Under the pieces are notes generated by a model. That model was given only the letters and a program-made list of their open reading frames with translations. It did no database searches and was not told the origin of the DNA. A stretch of DNA of 64,000 nt from Paramacrobiotus metropolitanus (taxonomy: Eukaryota > Tardigrada > Eutardigrada > Parachela > Macrobiotidae). This document shows, piece by piece, positions 1-10,836 of this stretch. The stretch lies in the NCBI RefSeq assembly GCF_019649055.1, contig NW_026570230.1, positions 434,001 to 498,000 of the forward strand. The letters are read 5' to 3'. Position 1 is the first letter of the stretch, and the number at the start of each line of letters is the position of its first letter. A program made the translations under genes and the position numbers.

Positions 1-1199
1 CGGAAATGGTACCTGGACTGGAGGCTCCGGTACGACAATGGATTGCCATTAGGTTCGGCGAACCCAAGCTATCTGACCATCGTACCACCCCCACACCCCC
101 GTCAGCAGAATGCCGGCGTATTCGCCGGCCAAGGCAACCCTAACCAGCAGCCTGGCCAAGGAAATTAAGGGAACCGCCAGGATGGTGGGAGACCCCCGTT
201 GGCAACCCCGCCACAAGCCCCACGGCCGCAACTGCCGCCGTCCCCGGCCCCCAATAGGGGCCAGGGCGGATTCCAACCGGCAGTTGGCGGGCCTGTCCCG
301 GGTACATACCAGGGAAACGCCTAAGGTCGATGAGCTCCGGTGACTCATTCGACCTCTGCCATCCAACGGAACCACCGGATAAGGATAACCCTACTAACCG
401 GATTAACCCTTTGGACACAACTCGGAACCTCAACGAGGACTTAGCCTCCGCAACGGTCAGCAAGGCCACTAGAATCTTAGCGGCGGGGACGGTAGCCCAA
501 TTAGGCGCCGAACATCCCCGGTTCGGATACTCGGAAAACCGACCCGAACCTCGCAACACTGATAATGCGGCTCCCGGACCAGAACCGGTACCTGGGAGGA
601 TCGGCCAAGCAACTTGGATCCGATCGGCAGCCGGGACACAGAATGTGTCCGGACCACCAGGCCCAGAAAGTGAAGCCGGGGATGTCGTCCGGAGAAACCG
701 GATTCGACCAGCCGGGACGAGAAACGTCACCAGGCCGCCCGGAAGACTCAGTGCCCAATTAGGCATTACGAGCCACGGGCTAAGCGGAGAATCATGACGC
801 CGACCCGCAACTTCACAGGACGCCAGAATGACGCCTGAACCGCCTCTGGTAGGCCAGCCAGGCAGACGGCCGGAGGCTCCGACCAAAGAAATAACGGAGT
901 ACTTCGAAGACTAGGAAGCAGTACCCTTGGAGGCACAGGTACCCGCTTACTGTCTGCAGCAGGAAGCGGAATTTTTCCAGCGACAACCGGCAAGAACTGT
1001 AACCGGATCGCGTACGTTCTTCAACATGCAATATAACCTCTCAACCTTACGAGAGGGAGAACCATCAATGGAAGAACGGATAGCAAGCCGGATAAACCCG
1101 GTTGAAACTGCCAAATTACTAATGGATGGAGTAGCTAACCATTCGGAGGTGAACCACTCGGTCGATGAAGTTCCATCCGGGCCCCGGCAGAACGACTAA
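1..1199 (+). pseudogene. Gag C-terminal tail and Gag-Pol linker, broken (left element)
   Basis: The first 330 bases align in translation with the region just after the zinc knuckle of the right element's Gag (about 23090-23400): a Trp/Tyr-rich segment followed by Gln/Gly/Pro-rich low complexity. Bases 330-800 match the start of the right element's linker at 23398, and 927-1199 match its later part (PLEAQVPAY, PARTV.GSRTF, SMEERI). The frame is lost several times; one stop is at about 170 and another follows the TEYFED stretch near 912. The role is structural (Gag) or linker and has no enzymatic motif. It is read here as a decayed coding region. Confidence 0.75.
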
Positions 1200-2145
1200 G
1201 TCCACAACGACCGTCGGATGGTTACCCACAAGGCGGAGTAGACTTACCGAACCAAACAGGGTCAGCGGAACCCATCTTCGGGTGTAGTGCAGCCTATCCC
1301 GATACCAGAGGCATTGGGCACGGCAGCAAATGAGGCCCGGATAAATCGGCTTGATCACCCGATAAACCCCGGACCCCCGATGCCCTCAGTGCTCGGACAC
1401 GGAACGAAGCCTCGTAACGGAGCTGCATATCAATAACGCCATCGAATAATACTTGGCGAAAGTACGGACGACCCGACTGGAACCAGCCCGAGGGTATTTA
1501 AGTCTATCCCGATACCAGAGGCATCGGCCTCTGGTATACTTAATCAAAGGTACCGAACCTGGTTTTCCGGCATTCGACACCTCCTGGAAACCCGAACGAT
1601 CGGCATAAGAATCGAACTTGATCGGGTCGGCGCAAGGACGGACGATCAGATCCGAGCCGTAAGGGAGGAATGCCAGACGGTAACTGACTTAACCAAAGCC
1701 TTAGAAGAAGAGATCATTGAATGGGAAGAGAAGCGGATCGTACTCCACGCACAATTTGTGGAACACCAGCTTTCCATACCGGCGATACTGGAAATTCAGT
1801 CCCACGAATTGGGCCGACGTCTTATGTGGCACTTCCGAGACCTCTATCACTTCGGTACCTTGGACACAGCCTCATTCTGGAGTCGATACGGCGAAGACAC
1901 CCGAATAATTAGGGTCGTCTCGGACTCCGAACTTCCAATTGAGCCTCGTACCTGGCATCAAGCTAAGAAAGTAAAGCTAGCCGGAGCAGTGCACCCACAG
2001 AACGGTGGCCGCCTGGTTAACATACGGGAACAAGCCCGTATGTCAACAATATATGGCCTTGGAATGGCCGATCTGCCACGAGGACAATGGAGTGATCGTC
2101 CAAGCACTCAGAACTCGGAACGAAGAAGTCTCGGAGCATGGTAGG
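1200..2145 (+). pseudogene. Helical, zinc-finger-like block between Gag and Pol, broken (left element)
   Basis: The translated fragments here match, in the same order, a 0.8-kb block that lies inverted in the right element (about 24940-25759). Shared signatures are an ELGRR motif (near 1809) and a RYGEDT motif (near 1883). A degenerate Cys-x2-Cys-like segment near 2060-2140 corresponds to a better preserved CAICxxNF...HH motif in the right copy. The 14-base motif ATACCAGAGGCAT occurs near 1303 and 1513, and the second copy is followed at once by an inverted copy of its core, forming a small hairpin (about 1513-1537). The function is unknown. Stops and frame changes show it is not translated intact here. 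Confidence 0.6.
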
Positions 2146-3001
2146 CCATCATCCCCCGGACCTCCCGAACCGGGAAGGTGGGAAGGACCAGCTCAGCAGA
2201 CCTCAATTAGGGTTAATGACGGTCTACTTGGACCATCTGCTGGAACAGCGAATGCGAAGCTAACGAATTCGAAGATTGGGACTCGGAAGCCTCGGATGTC
2301 CAGAGCACAAGTGACTCACCGGACACCGTCTCCGATAATGAGCCATCCGACCCTTCAGAAGACAACTCATCGGATACTTCCGATGACGATGAGGATAACG
2401 ATATAGGCTTCGACGCTTCGGTTCGATGGGTAGGAATTGACACACCCCCGGACGATCCTCCAAGAGGTGGACCGTCCGGTAATGAACCCTCAAAGGAAGC
2501 CCAGCAACCCCAGAACGGAGGCTCGGGCCAGCAAAGGGCTGAGTTAACCGCAAATACGGTTTCTCACCCGGCTCACAGCTCATCAACCTCGGCTACGTCC
2601 AGCGATACGGGCCTAGAACAGGACCCTAGTACCTTCAAGCTGAATCCTCGGAAGGAAGCCCCACGTACGACCTCCGTGCGGCGGGACAACGGGTATCTCA
2701 GACCGACGACGAACAGATTTCCCAACAGGCGACATTTGTCGGAGGTAACCCCGTTGAATCCGAGAAAAATATAAGTCCCGACGGAGCCTCGGTTAAACCG
2801 AAGAGAGCCTCAGTTTGACAGACTAAGTCCGAGAGCACCGTATATAACCCATGGAAACGGGTACGGAGGCCGAAGCCAATAGCATCAGGCCCGACGGTTA
2901 ATCGTCTTCAGCTCTACACCGAGGATAAGAGCGAAGACCGACAGCCCGTATTTGTTGGGAACAAGTGTACACTACCACTCTTCTCAACCTGCGCCGTACT
3001 T
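2146..3001 (+). other. Low-complexity, acidic degenerate stretch before the PR-RT linker
   Basis: One frame of 2240-2440 reads as a Ser/Asp/Glu-rich acidic segment, followed by Pro/Gly/Gln-rich sequence to about 2800. Around 2660 a frame contains a short YDLRAA-like string that resembles dUTPase motif 1, but nothing else around it supports that. No retropepsin DTGA-type motif is visible in any frame. The whole interval is absent from the right element, where it falls in a deletion. It is probably decayed Gag-Pol linker. Confidence 0.4.
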
Positions 3002-5982
3002 GTGCGAACTCTTAGGAGCATGGACCCTCATCGGAGTTTCCGGTACGAATCATTCCGGCGAAAACACTCCGGAGTTAGACCGATTGAAGACGACATCGAG
3101 ATCCGACCAACTTGCGACACCGCATGGATCAAGGTCCAAAATGCGACCGAGTACAACCAAGTACTCCAAAGAGGCACTAAGATTGGCTATATGCACTATA
3201 GCGATACTTACGAGTTCGAATTCGACAATGAAGGAATCGAATGGGAAATCCCAATGGGAGTAGCCCGAGTCTCACAGCAAGGAGACCGACCATACAGCTT
3301 ACCGAGGGCGACACAATATTACTCTACCACGGTACGGACCCGACAGAAAGTCCAGCTACTACCCCGAGCTATCGTCGAAGTTACCGTAACCCTCGACATA
3401 GAGGTCGACCCCGCTAAAAACAAGTACCTAATGTATCTTGGCTCGGAGGAAGCCTTAGCGGAGGGTATCGAGATGAAGGATGGTCCGACCCCACACGACG
3501 GGAAGAAAAAGTTTACCATCCTCGTGGCAAACCATACCAACAAGGAAATAACTATCCGGAAAGGAACCCCAATGGGTCGAGTCGAACCGTACGAACATAT
3601 GACGGACGAACAAAAGGCCCGGGTCAGACTTACCCAAGAAGGTAACGAAGACCCGGTAACTGTCAAAGAGCAGAAGAAAGCCATCAACTCCATGAAGCTC
3701 GGTGAGAACTTAAGCGACGAGCAGCGACAAGGTCTGCGGGACATCGCATGCGCGTATCTGCTTGTTTTCCTGACCTCAAAGCGACCCTACGGTGACGTCA
3801 AGGGAGTCACTCACGTCATAGACGTCCAAGGCGCGAAGGCTATTAAGATGAATCCAACTACAACCAGTTGGAAGGGTTGCGAGTTCATCTCCAAACATGT
3901 CCAAGAGATGCTGGACCAAGAAGCCATTGAACCCTCCGGCGCAGCATGGAGTTTCCCCGTGGTCTTGGCAGCCAAGAAAAACCCGGATGGCTCCGTCGGA
4001 ACTCGGTTCTGCATCAGCTATATCAAGTTGAACGCGGTAACCAAGAAGAACATTTACCCCCTTCCGAGCCCGGATGAACTACTAGACAAGTATGCCGGGA
4101 TGGAATACTACGGCAAGGTAGATTGCCAGTCCGGTTTTGGCAAATCCCAATGGATGAAGCCTCGAAAGACATTACCACTTTCGTTACGCCAGAAGGCATG
4201 TACAGGTTGAACCGGATGCGGTTCGGAGTCTGTAACGGACCCGCAACCTTCCAGATGCATGTCGATAAGATAACCGCAAAAACCCGTAAGAAAGGTGTTT
4301 TTGCGTACATTGATGACATCATCTTCTTCGGCCGGACCTTCGAAGAATTCAAGGAAGCCTTCCGAGCCACCCTGGACTGCCTACTAGAGGCCGGGTTCAC
4401 CATCAAACCCTCGAAGTGTGAGGTTGGAACGGACAAGTTACCGTTCCTTGGACATGTTCTCAGCAAAGGCGGCGTCCAGACTGACGATGAGAAAGTGGCG
4501 GCAATTGCGCAACACCAACCTCCGCGAACAGAGCGCCAATTGCGGTCGTTCCTCGGGTTGGCAAATTATTATCGAAAGTTCATCCGCAACTATGCTCAGC
4601 GGACTTCGAAAATGTACGAACTCCTTCGGAAGACTAATTCCATCCGGACAGACTGGACGGACGACCATGCGGCGGAGTTTAACGGCATTAAGGAGGCTTT
4701 AACCACAGCCCCGGTACTCGCAAAGTTCGACCCGACCAAGAAGACGGTTGTCGAATGCGACGCCAGTGGAGCCGGACTTGGCGCGGTGTTCTCACAAGAA
4801 GGACACCCGGTAGCATTTGCCAGCCGAGTACTCCACGGAGCCGAAAAGAACTACGGAGTCACCGAATGGGAATGTCTTACCGTAGTTTGGGCCGTCCAGA
4901 AGTTTAAACACTTCTTCGACCATGGACCCTTCACCGTTAGAACGGATCACCGAGCCTTGCAGAACTTGATGCGCTGTGAGTCCAATAGACCCAGCATGAA
5001 CCCCCGGCTAACCCGGTGGGCTTTGGCTCTGCAAGGTAAGGATATCACCATCGAGTATAAGCCCGGAGTTTTCTGCGATAACGCGGATGCCCTGTCTCGA
5101 TTGCCCCTCGAAAGACCCGACGATAATGACCCCCATGAAGAACTGGATCAGGTACCCAACTTCGAAGACTTCAAGGATGAGATCCGAATAAGGTCTCTCC
5201 GGGTACAACGACATGAAATTAAGGAAAAGGGCCGAAGAAACCCTGACCTCATACTCGAGCTCGGAGGCTGGACGGATGAGGCTAAAGTTAGATCTCTCCG
5301 AGCGGCAGCTGAATGGAGGCAGACCACAAATATGCGTCGCCCCGTTCCGAAAGCTACCCCGCTGCCTGGATGCAAGGTCATTTCCGACTGGAATGACTTA
5401 GCCACCGCAGATGTACGGTTAGTTAACGTAGTCGCACCGAACGACCCGGGCTCACAAGGCGAGTTGAGGGTCGAAACCGCAAAAGTACGTACCACTAACG
5501 TTAACGAACCGGAGGCATCGGGTTCACAAGGCGAACCCGAGGAAGATGAAGAGAAACCAATGGAGTCCAGCAAGGAGCTGCGAAGATTGCAACTCCGGGA
5601 CCCTCACCTCCGGAAGCTGATCGATGAACTTGAGAATCAAAACCAGCTCGACCACAAGTCCAAGCTGCTGGAACACTACCAGATGAGCGGAGGGATACTA
5701 TACCGGCTGACCACCCACAACACCAAGTTGGAACGACGGTTCGTGGTCCCGCTCGTTATGCGAAAAGGCATCATCCGAGCACTTCACGACGGAAAAACCG
5801 GTAATCATTTCGGTCGCGTGAAGACATTGGAGGCAGCGAAGCTCCGGTACTACTGGGACCGGATGCTAGCCGATGTTCACGACTATGTGGATAACTGCCC
5901 CCGGTGTACCTTGATGAACAAGCCCCGGACCAAACCACCCGGTAAACTTCAGAAAATGGAAGTCGGTGAATCTTGGTTCTGA
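3002..5982 (+). pseudogene. Pol: PR-RT linker, reverse transcriptase, RNase H, integrase zinc domain (left element, frameshifted)
   Basis: Residues from 3002 to about 3610 form the beta-rich linker typical of gypsy Pol between protease and RT (a VANHTNKEITI-type segment followed by KGTP). RT follows from about 3780. The fingers segment ends in FCISYIKLN, where many relatives have FCVDYRKLN. Motif A keeps its Asp (KVDCQSGF), and the catalytic box is YIDD (about 4303). A one-base deletion near 4135 shifts the frame between motif A and WQIP. RNase H shows its Asp in ECDASG (4755), its Glu in TEWECL (4863), an Asp in RTDHRAL (4942) and an Asp in NADALSR. The integrase HHCC zinc domain runs from HDGKTGNH (about 5785) to CPRC (about 5900). 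The frame ends at a stop at 5980-5982. Confidence 0.88.
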
Positions 5983-7500
5983 GCCTATGCGGGCTTCAAA
6001 GGGCCTTTACCTCGGACTGAACCGAAAGGATACCAATGCATCGCGGTCGTCACCGACCAGTTTACCAAGTTCACCATAGCCCGAGCAACCAAGACTTACT
6101 CGGCAAAAGAATTCGAAAAGTTCTTCGTGGAGGATGTCGTCCTGAAGTATGTCATGCCGACCCACCTTCACACCGACCAAGGATCCCACTTTACGGGTAA
6201 GACCTTTGGAATCCAGCATACCTTCGGAACAGCCTATCACCCTGAGGGTCAAGGACAAGTTGAACGGTCCATGCAGACGATTTGGGACGGAATCAGGAAG
6301 GAATGTGACGCCAAGGATGGTCACCGATCGCACCGGAACCTACAGTACGTGGTGTGCGGAATTAACCGAGCGAAACACGCGACCACCGGGTTCTCACCCT
6401 ACTATATGCTGTATGGACGTGAGATGACCATACCCCAGGACGTCATTACCGGAACCAACGCACCGGAATACTACACCGATAAGGAACAATACATCAGAAG
6501 GATGAAGGAACGGCTCCAGAGGGCTCACGACATCGCGAAGACGAACATCGATGAAGCCTTCGAAAAGGCCGCCGAACTCTTCAACAAGAAGAAGTCGGTA
6601 CCGGACTTCCAGAAGAGGGACCTACTCCTGGTAGAGTATCCCAATAAGGATCCTACCAGGAAGGAACGCTACAACGGAGTATGGACGGTACTCAACTATA
6701 AAGGACCCAACAACTTGTGGCTCCGCAATGTCGAAACCGGAAAAGAAGACGTCGTCGCCGTGGATAGATGTAAGCATCACTCGAGCAACAAGCGTCGCCG
6801 GATAACCAGATCTTACGGCCTGAAGAAAGCCGAGGGAACCCCGGATAACAGCCTTGCAACGGTGCCGTACCCCCATGAGGGTCAGCCTGCTCGCAATACC
6901 CAGGCCCGAAAGGCAAACTCAGCCGAAAAGCTAAAAGAACCGGCAAAAGAGCCTCAGCAACCGCACTTAATGTCGGTTCAGGACCCCAATAAGGGTCCGT
7001 CCGACAAACCAAGTCCAGAGGAACCCGTCAAATCGAAAGGAAGACGTGGCCGACCGAGGAAGAAGCCCCCGTCGGACTTCGAGACACCAGCCCTGCAGGA
7101 ACTACAGAAACATGCTGTGATAGAGGATGAACTTGAGGCTGCCCCGGAGAAGCTTGGGGACGTTGCCGCGAAACCCGAGGCTACCTTAGCAAAACCAAAG
7201 GAGCCTAAGCCACCGAAGGTGAAATCGGCAAAGCAGCGCAAAAAGAAGCGATCTGACACGCCGGTCCCGGCTGCATCAACCAGTAACCCGGTTGAATCCC
7301 CGGCTCCGAAGCGGAAGTGCGGGACGGCGAAGAATCCGAAGTTAACGGCTCAGGATGTACTCGAAGAGGCTCAAGTGGCCGAAGATGAAGCACACAAGGA
7401 CATCCTCGACAGAATTGCCGAAGGAAGGGCAGAGCCGGTCAAATCGACCAAACCAGCAAAGAAGCCCAAAACAGCAAAAACCACCACACCACAAACATAG
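5983..7500 (+). pseudogene. Integrase core, GPF/Y-like module and AT-hook tail (left element)
   Basis: After the stop at 5980-5982 the same frame continues through the integrase catalytic core. The first catalytic Asp is replaced by Gly (AGFKGP, where the right copy has ADFKGP). The second Asp remains in HTDQGSHF (6170) and the Glu in GQGQVER (6250). Seven residues found in the right copy are missing before GIQHT. Downstream there is a GPNNLWLR segment in the position of the GPF/Y module. A Lys/Pro-rich tail of about 240 residues follows, with an AT-hook (RRGRPRKKP, about 7045) and SPEE/KPKEPK repeats, and the frame ends at 7500. The tail is far longer than in typical gypsy integrases. Confidence 0.85.
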
Positions 7501-7674
7501 GGCCACAGTTAACTTAGAATAAGTTAGGGCTTAGCTAGAAATTAGTTAAGAATGGACCTTTGGTGTCGGAATGGAACCTCTTCAGTTGTGCATGGAATCT
7601 TCAGTTGAACCTATTTGGCCTTATCAGAATGCTAACGAGCCGTATCTTCTTTATCCCAATAGCCTCCTCTTACG

Positions 7675-9309
7675 ATGTCTGACCGACATCGCGACCCTCC
7701 ATCGAGCAAATCGAGCAGCAGCCGACGCGACAACCGACGATCACAGCCATACCCGCACGACCGATCAGGTTCTCGAGCTGAAACGCGTTCGGCTACCCAA
7801 ACCCCCACACCACAGGTAATAAATCCGCATGCGAACATAACGGCAGATTCTTTGGCAGGTTTAACGGTCGGGTCACGGATGGTCACTCAACCCCGGACGA
7901 TCCCCCTCCAGACCTTGCCACCGGGCACTATGCTCGACGAAACTGGACTTTTGGTGAATATGAGCGCGGCCTCCGGTCAGAATGCACCGGCAGTACCGAT
8001 CGACCCAATAGGTCAGATCCGCCCGCCATTTCTACCGGGGCCATTCATCCCCGGACCAGTTGTGCCACCGACGGTACCATACATCCCGATCAATCCTATT
8101 CCGATTACGGTGACGGGCATCCAGCCGGCCCCAATAGGGCCGCTGATGACTCAAGCCGGGATGAACCGTATGCCGAACCAGATGTTCGCCATGTTTACTC
8201 AATGGTATAACCAGATGGGCATGAACCAGCCACAGGGCGGCGTGGTCAACCCAATGGCATACCCTCTGGTAACTGGGCAAATGCAACCAGGAGCCTCGCA
8301 GCAGCCGACTTTACCGGCGGCGCCACGTCAGGATTGCACAAATATGCCTCCGGTTGTTTCAGCGACGGCTCGGCCGGAACGTCAACGGACTCTATCCCCG
8401 CTCGCCCGATACTATGAATACGGAACCAAAGCCTTCTCGGTCCATATTCTGAAACGACCAAAGCCTTCGACATCAACGGCGGAAACAGCCCCGGCACAAC
8501 CAACAGCCGGACCTTCAACAGCCGGATCTTCGACAGCCGGGCCTTCGACAGCCGCAATTACGGTTGAACCGATCTCGGCTGCATCCTCGGTGGGATCGCG
8601 AAGACAGATCCAACCCTCGGAGGAACTTACATTGGGCCTAATGGAAGCCGAGAGCGAGTGGACCATCGTCCAGCGCAAGATAGCTCTCAAGTTGAGCGAC
8701 CCTAACTTCGCGCAAGAACTAACCCGGCTGAATGCGGAAATTAAGGAGCTGGAACAATACATCCAGGATACCCGGGCCGTACTTCGAGCCCGGCAGTCAA
8801 CCTCTGAAACTCCAGCCTCAGGAAGAGGGCCGGCCTTAGCAACCGCAATTACGGGGGCTTCGGCCGGATCGACTATCCCTCCTCCTAACCCTTCGATGAC
8901 CGAAGTATACGCATTGCTCGGACAGGTCGAGACCCTGGTGCAACAAATGCGGCACCAGGAGCGAGCAGAAGGCTCGGGGAACGAACCACAACGAAACTCA
9001 GAAACGTGGGTCAGCACTTTGACCCTCGGAGTCGAAGTACTCCGGAAGCTATTGGCGCAGAACCCTTTGACGGGGGGACAACTGCAGCTACTTTACGGTC
9101 ATAACTGGATCTTGAAGTCCCAAGTCGAGGAGGCCCGAACGGAACACCCCTGGCAGCCCCTAGACCACTGCCAACAGGAAGGGGCGAAGCGTCAGGATCA
9201 ACTGGCCGAGAAACGGAACGAGGATCAGCCGTCGCAACCACAATTATGGGGGCTTCGGCTCGAACAACAAGGACCTCGGCTCAATCATCAGCTTCTGCCC
9301 CACCGGTAA
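7675..9309 (+). CDS. Accessory ORF A after pol (left element)
   Basis: This is an open frame of about 544 residues in the env position. Its N-terminus is Ser/Arg-rich (DRHRDPPSSKSSSSRR). The middle is Pro/Gln/Met-rich with no globular signature and has an AGPSTAGSSTAGPSTA tandem repeat (8500-8560). The C-terminal third is predicted helical (about residues 320-480). No signal peptide, transmembrane segment or furin site is visible, so it is not an envelope protein. Its last 60 bases overlap the next frame. The ATAITGASA phrase near 8840 recurs as ATTIMGASA near 9240, which suggests an internal duplication that is now frameshifted. Function unknown. It may be one piece of a longer broken ORF. 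Confidence 0.55.
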   Translation: MSDRHRDPPSSKSSSSRRDNRRSQPYPHDRSGSRAETRSATQTPTPQVINPHANITADSLAGLTVGSRMVTQPRTIPLQTLPPGTMLDETGLLVNMSAASGQNAPAVPIDPIGQIRPPFLPGPFIPGPVVPPTVPYIPINPIPITVTGIQPAPIGPLMTQAGMNRMPNQMFAMFTQWYNQMGMNQPQGGVVNPMAYPLVTGQMQPGASQQPTLPAAPRQDCTNMPPVVSATARPERQRTLSPLARYYEYGTKAFSVHILKRPKPSTSTAETAPAQPTAGPSTAGSSTAGPSTAAITVEPISAASSVGSRRQIQPSEELTLGLMEAESEWTIVQRKIALKLSDPNFAQELTRLNAEIKELEQYIQDTRAVLRARQSTSETPASGRGPALATAITGASAGSTIPPPNPSMTEVYALLGQVETLVQQMRHQERAEGSGNEPQRNSETWVSTLTLGVEVLRKLLAQNPLTGGQLQLLYGHNWILKSQVEEARTEHPWQPLDHCQQEGAKRQDQLAEKRNEDQPSQPQLWGLRLEQQGPRLNHQLLPHR

Positions 9310-10274
9310 GCTCGGATGACCGAGAAGCGAACCCGAATCAGTCACAGGCGTACGCAACGTTAAGAGAGGCAGACGACTTGGCGGTGCGTCTCAACCGCGA
9401 GCATCGTGAAACCTTGCCGACTGACCCTCGATACATGGACCAGGAATTGGCCATCGATCGTATCATCCATGACTTTTATATGCTTCGCCGATCAACCGAG
9501 ACTAGTAATCTGACCCTAGAGCAAATTCAGCAGTCCCGGCAAGCGTTCTGGAGTCTGAGTAGGCTCATTGACGATGATCTTAACCCAGCATCACCGACCC
9601 CGCGTGAAGTGGCCACGTGGGATACGCTAGTAGCCATCCGTAAAGCTCGGCAACAAGGACTCGAGCTGTTAATGGAACTACGGCGGCGCCGGGACCAATA
9701 CCCTAGCGAATCAGAACAATGGACAGAAGCCGATGGACTTATTATCGAGATTCGCCTGAAGCTCGAAGAAATCGAACGCCTGAGTCGCGATAGAATCCCA
9801 ATAGGATTTCGCGACAGATGGCTCTTGGAAGGAGCGGTAGCGTACGTCGAGCGACAGATAGCGGCTTTCAACCTAACTGAGAGAGCCGGACCTGAAGGGC
9901 AACAACCGAGCCCCGCAGCTCGCCAAGTGTACGACCGAGCCAGAGACAAGATCGAGCTCTGGGAAAGAGTCAACCGAGTGAGGATCCTCGGCGACAACAT
10001 CATAACGATGCTGATAAGACGCTGCGAACAGGCTTATGAACTCGGCGGACTAGAAGCCGCCCGACGAGTCTCAGACGTAATCACCAAAGTTAACCGGGAA
10101 TTAGCAGATATCTTAGGTTTGGTCTGGGAAGGGTTTCCAACAGGACCCTGGGAAAACCACGAGCTCCCGAGACTCTTGTCTTCCATTGAGCGACGCGCCG
10201 ACAACTACGGTATAGTCGCCTCCGACGACTCACCAAACCGGCCCGACGAAGCCAACGCCAGACTTAAGAAGTGA
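9246..10274 (+). CDS. Accessory ORF B, all-helical protein (left element)
   Basis: This frame of about 342 residues overlaps the end of ORF A. After a Ser/Ala-rich start it is strongly charged and helical throughout (for example ELLMELRRRRDQ and EIRLKLEEIERLSRD), with regular Arg/Glu/Leu spacing suited to helical bundles or coiled coils. No enzymatic motif, signal peptide or membrane segment is seen. The long helical content and preserved frame suggest a protein-coding past, perhaps a structural particle protein, but I do not recognise the family. Confidence 0.55.
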   Translation: MGASARTTRTSAQSSASAPPVSSDDREANPNQSQAYATLREADDLAVRLNREHRETLPTDPRYMDQELAIDRIIHDFYMLRRSTETSNLTLEQIQQSRQAFWSLSRLIDDDLNPASPTPREVATWDTLVAIRKARQQGLELLMELRRRRDQYPSESEQWTEADGLIIEIRLKLEEIERLSRDRIPIGFRDRWLLEGAVAYVERQIAAFNLTERAGPEGQQPSPAARQVYDRARDKIELWERVNRVRILGDNIITMLIRRCEQAYELGGLEAARRVSDVITKVNRELADILGLVWEGFPTGPWENHELPRLLSSIERRADNYGIVASDDSPNRPDEANARLKK

Positions 10275-10292
10275 CAACAGATTAGGAAGATC

Positions 10293-10796
10293 TTGGAACA
10301 GGGCCACAAGCTCAGGACTATTTTGGATCGGACGGATAAATGGAAGGGAAAGCCCTATTTCGACAAGGACTCTGAACAAGCTAAGTCCTTGAGCGATCGA
10401 AATAACCTGACATGCAACCTCCGTGAAGTGGCGAGGCTTACCGAAGTTGGAATGCCGACCGCACCGGAGAACATCCGGGAGTTGGAAGCCTCGCTCGGAT
10501 ACCTGCAGAGACGTATCGCAGGACACGGAGACCTGGACACGGACGAATACTCCGAATACACCCCCAAGCATAGTCGGAGCCATAGCCGAGAGGGAGAACC
10601 AATAGTGATCCCCGGCTTTGGCCCACCTCCCAACGTGGTAGATTTGGACACTCAGCCAATAAAGAGAAGTCCTTCACCGATGTCAGAACCCCCGAGTCCC
10701 CGGACCTTCACAGGTCAACCCACCTGGGCAACCCCAACCCCAGCCGGCTCCGATGGATCAAGAAATCCAGACCATCCGCGACGACATAGCCCTTAA
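10293..10796 (+). CDS. Accessory ORF C fragment, helical then Ser/Pro-rich (left element)
   Basis: This frame of about 167 residues starts 18 bases after ORF B stops. It continues the same character: a helical first half (LREVARLTEVGM...ELEASLGYLQRRI), then an acidic and Ser/His/Arg segment (SRSHSREGE) and a Pro-rich end. It is most simply the continuation of ORF B after a stop at 10272-10274. Function unknown. Confidence 0.45.
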   Translation: MEQGHKLRTILDRTDKWKGKPYFDKDSEQAKSLSDRNNLTCNLREVARLTEVGMPTAPENIRELEASLGYLQRRIAGHGDLDTDEYSEYTPKHSRSHSREGEPIVIPGFGPPPNVVDLDTQPIKRSPSPMSEPPSPRTFTGQPTWATPTPAGSDGSRNPDHPRRHSP

Positions 10797-10836
10797 TGAA
10801 GGCTATGCTCGGGACTTAGCCGCTTAGGCTAACCAG

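Noticed and set aside
49-375. Long minus-strand frames across the elements (for example 140-886, 5148-5573 and 8412-9017)
   Set aside because: They mirror the plus-strand coding frames, are not conserved between the two elements as proteins, and have composition expected of shadow frames. The exceptions kept are 25127-25711 (inverted block) and 12350-12568 (LINE).
2650-3620. A dUTPase domain in the left element, suggested by a YDLRAA string and by a later NHTNKEITI-KGTP segment
   Set aside because: The other dUTPase motifs are not in order, and the second segment is the ordinary beta-rich linker found between protease and RT in many gypsy Pols.
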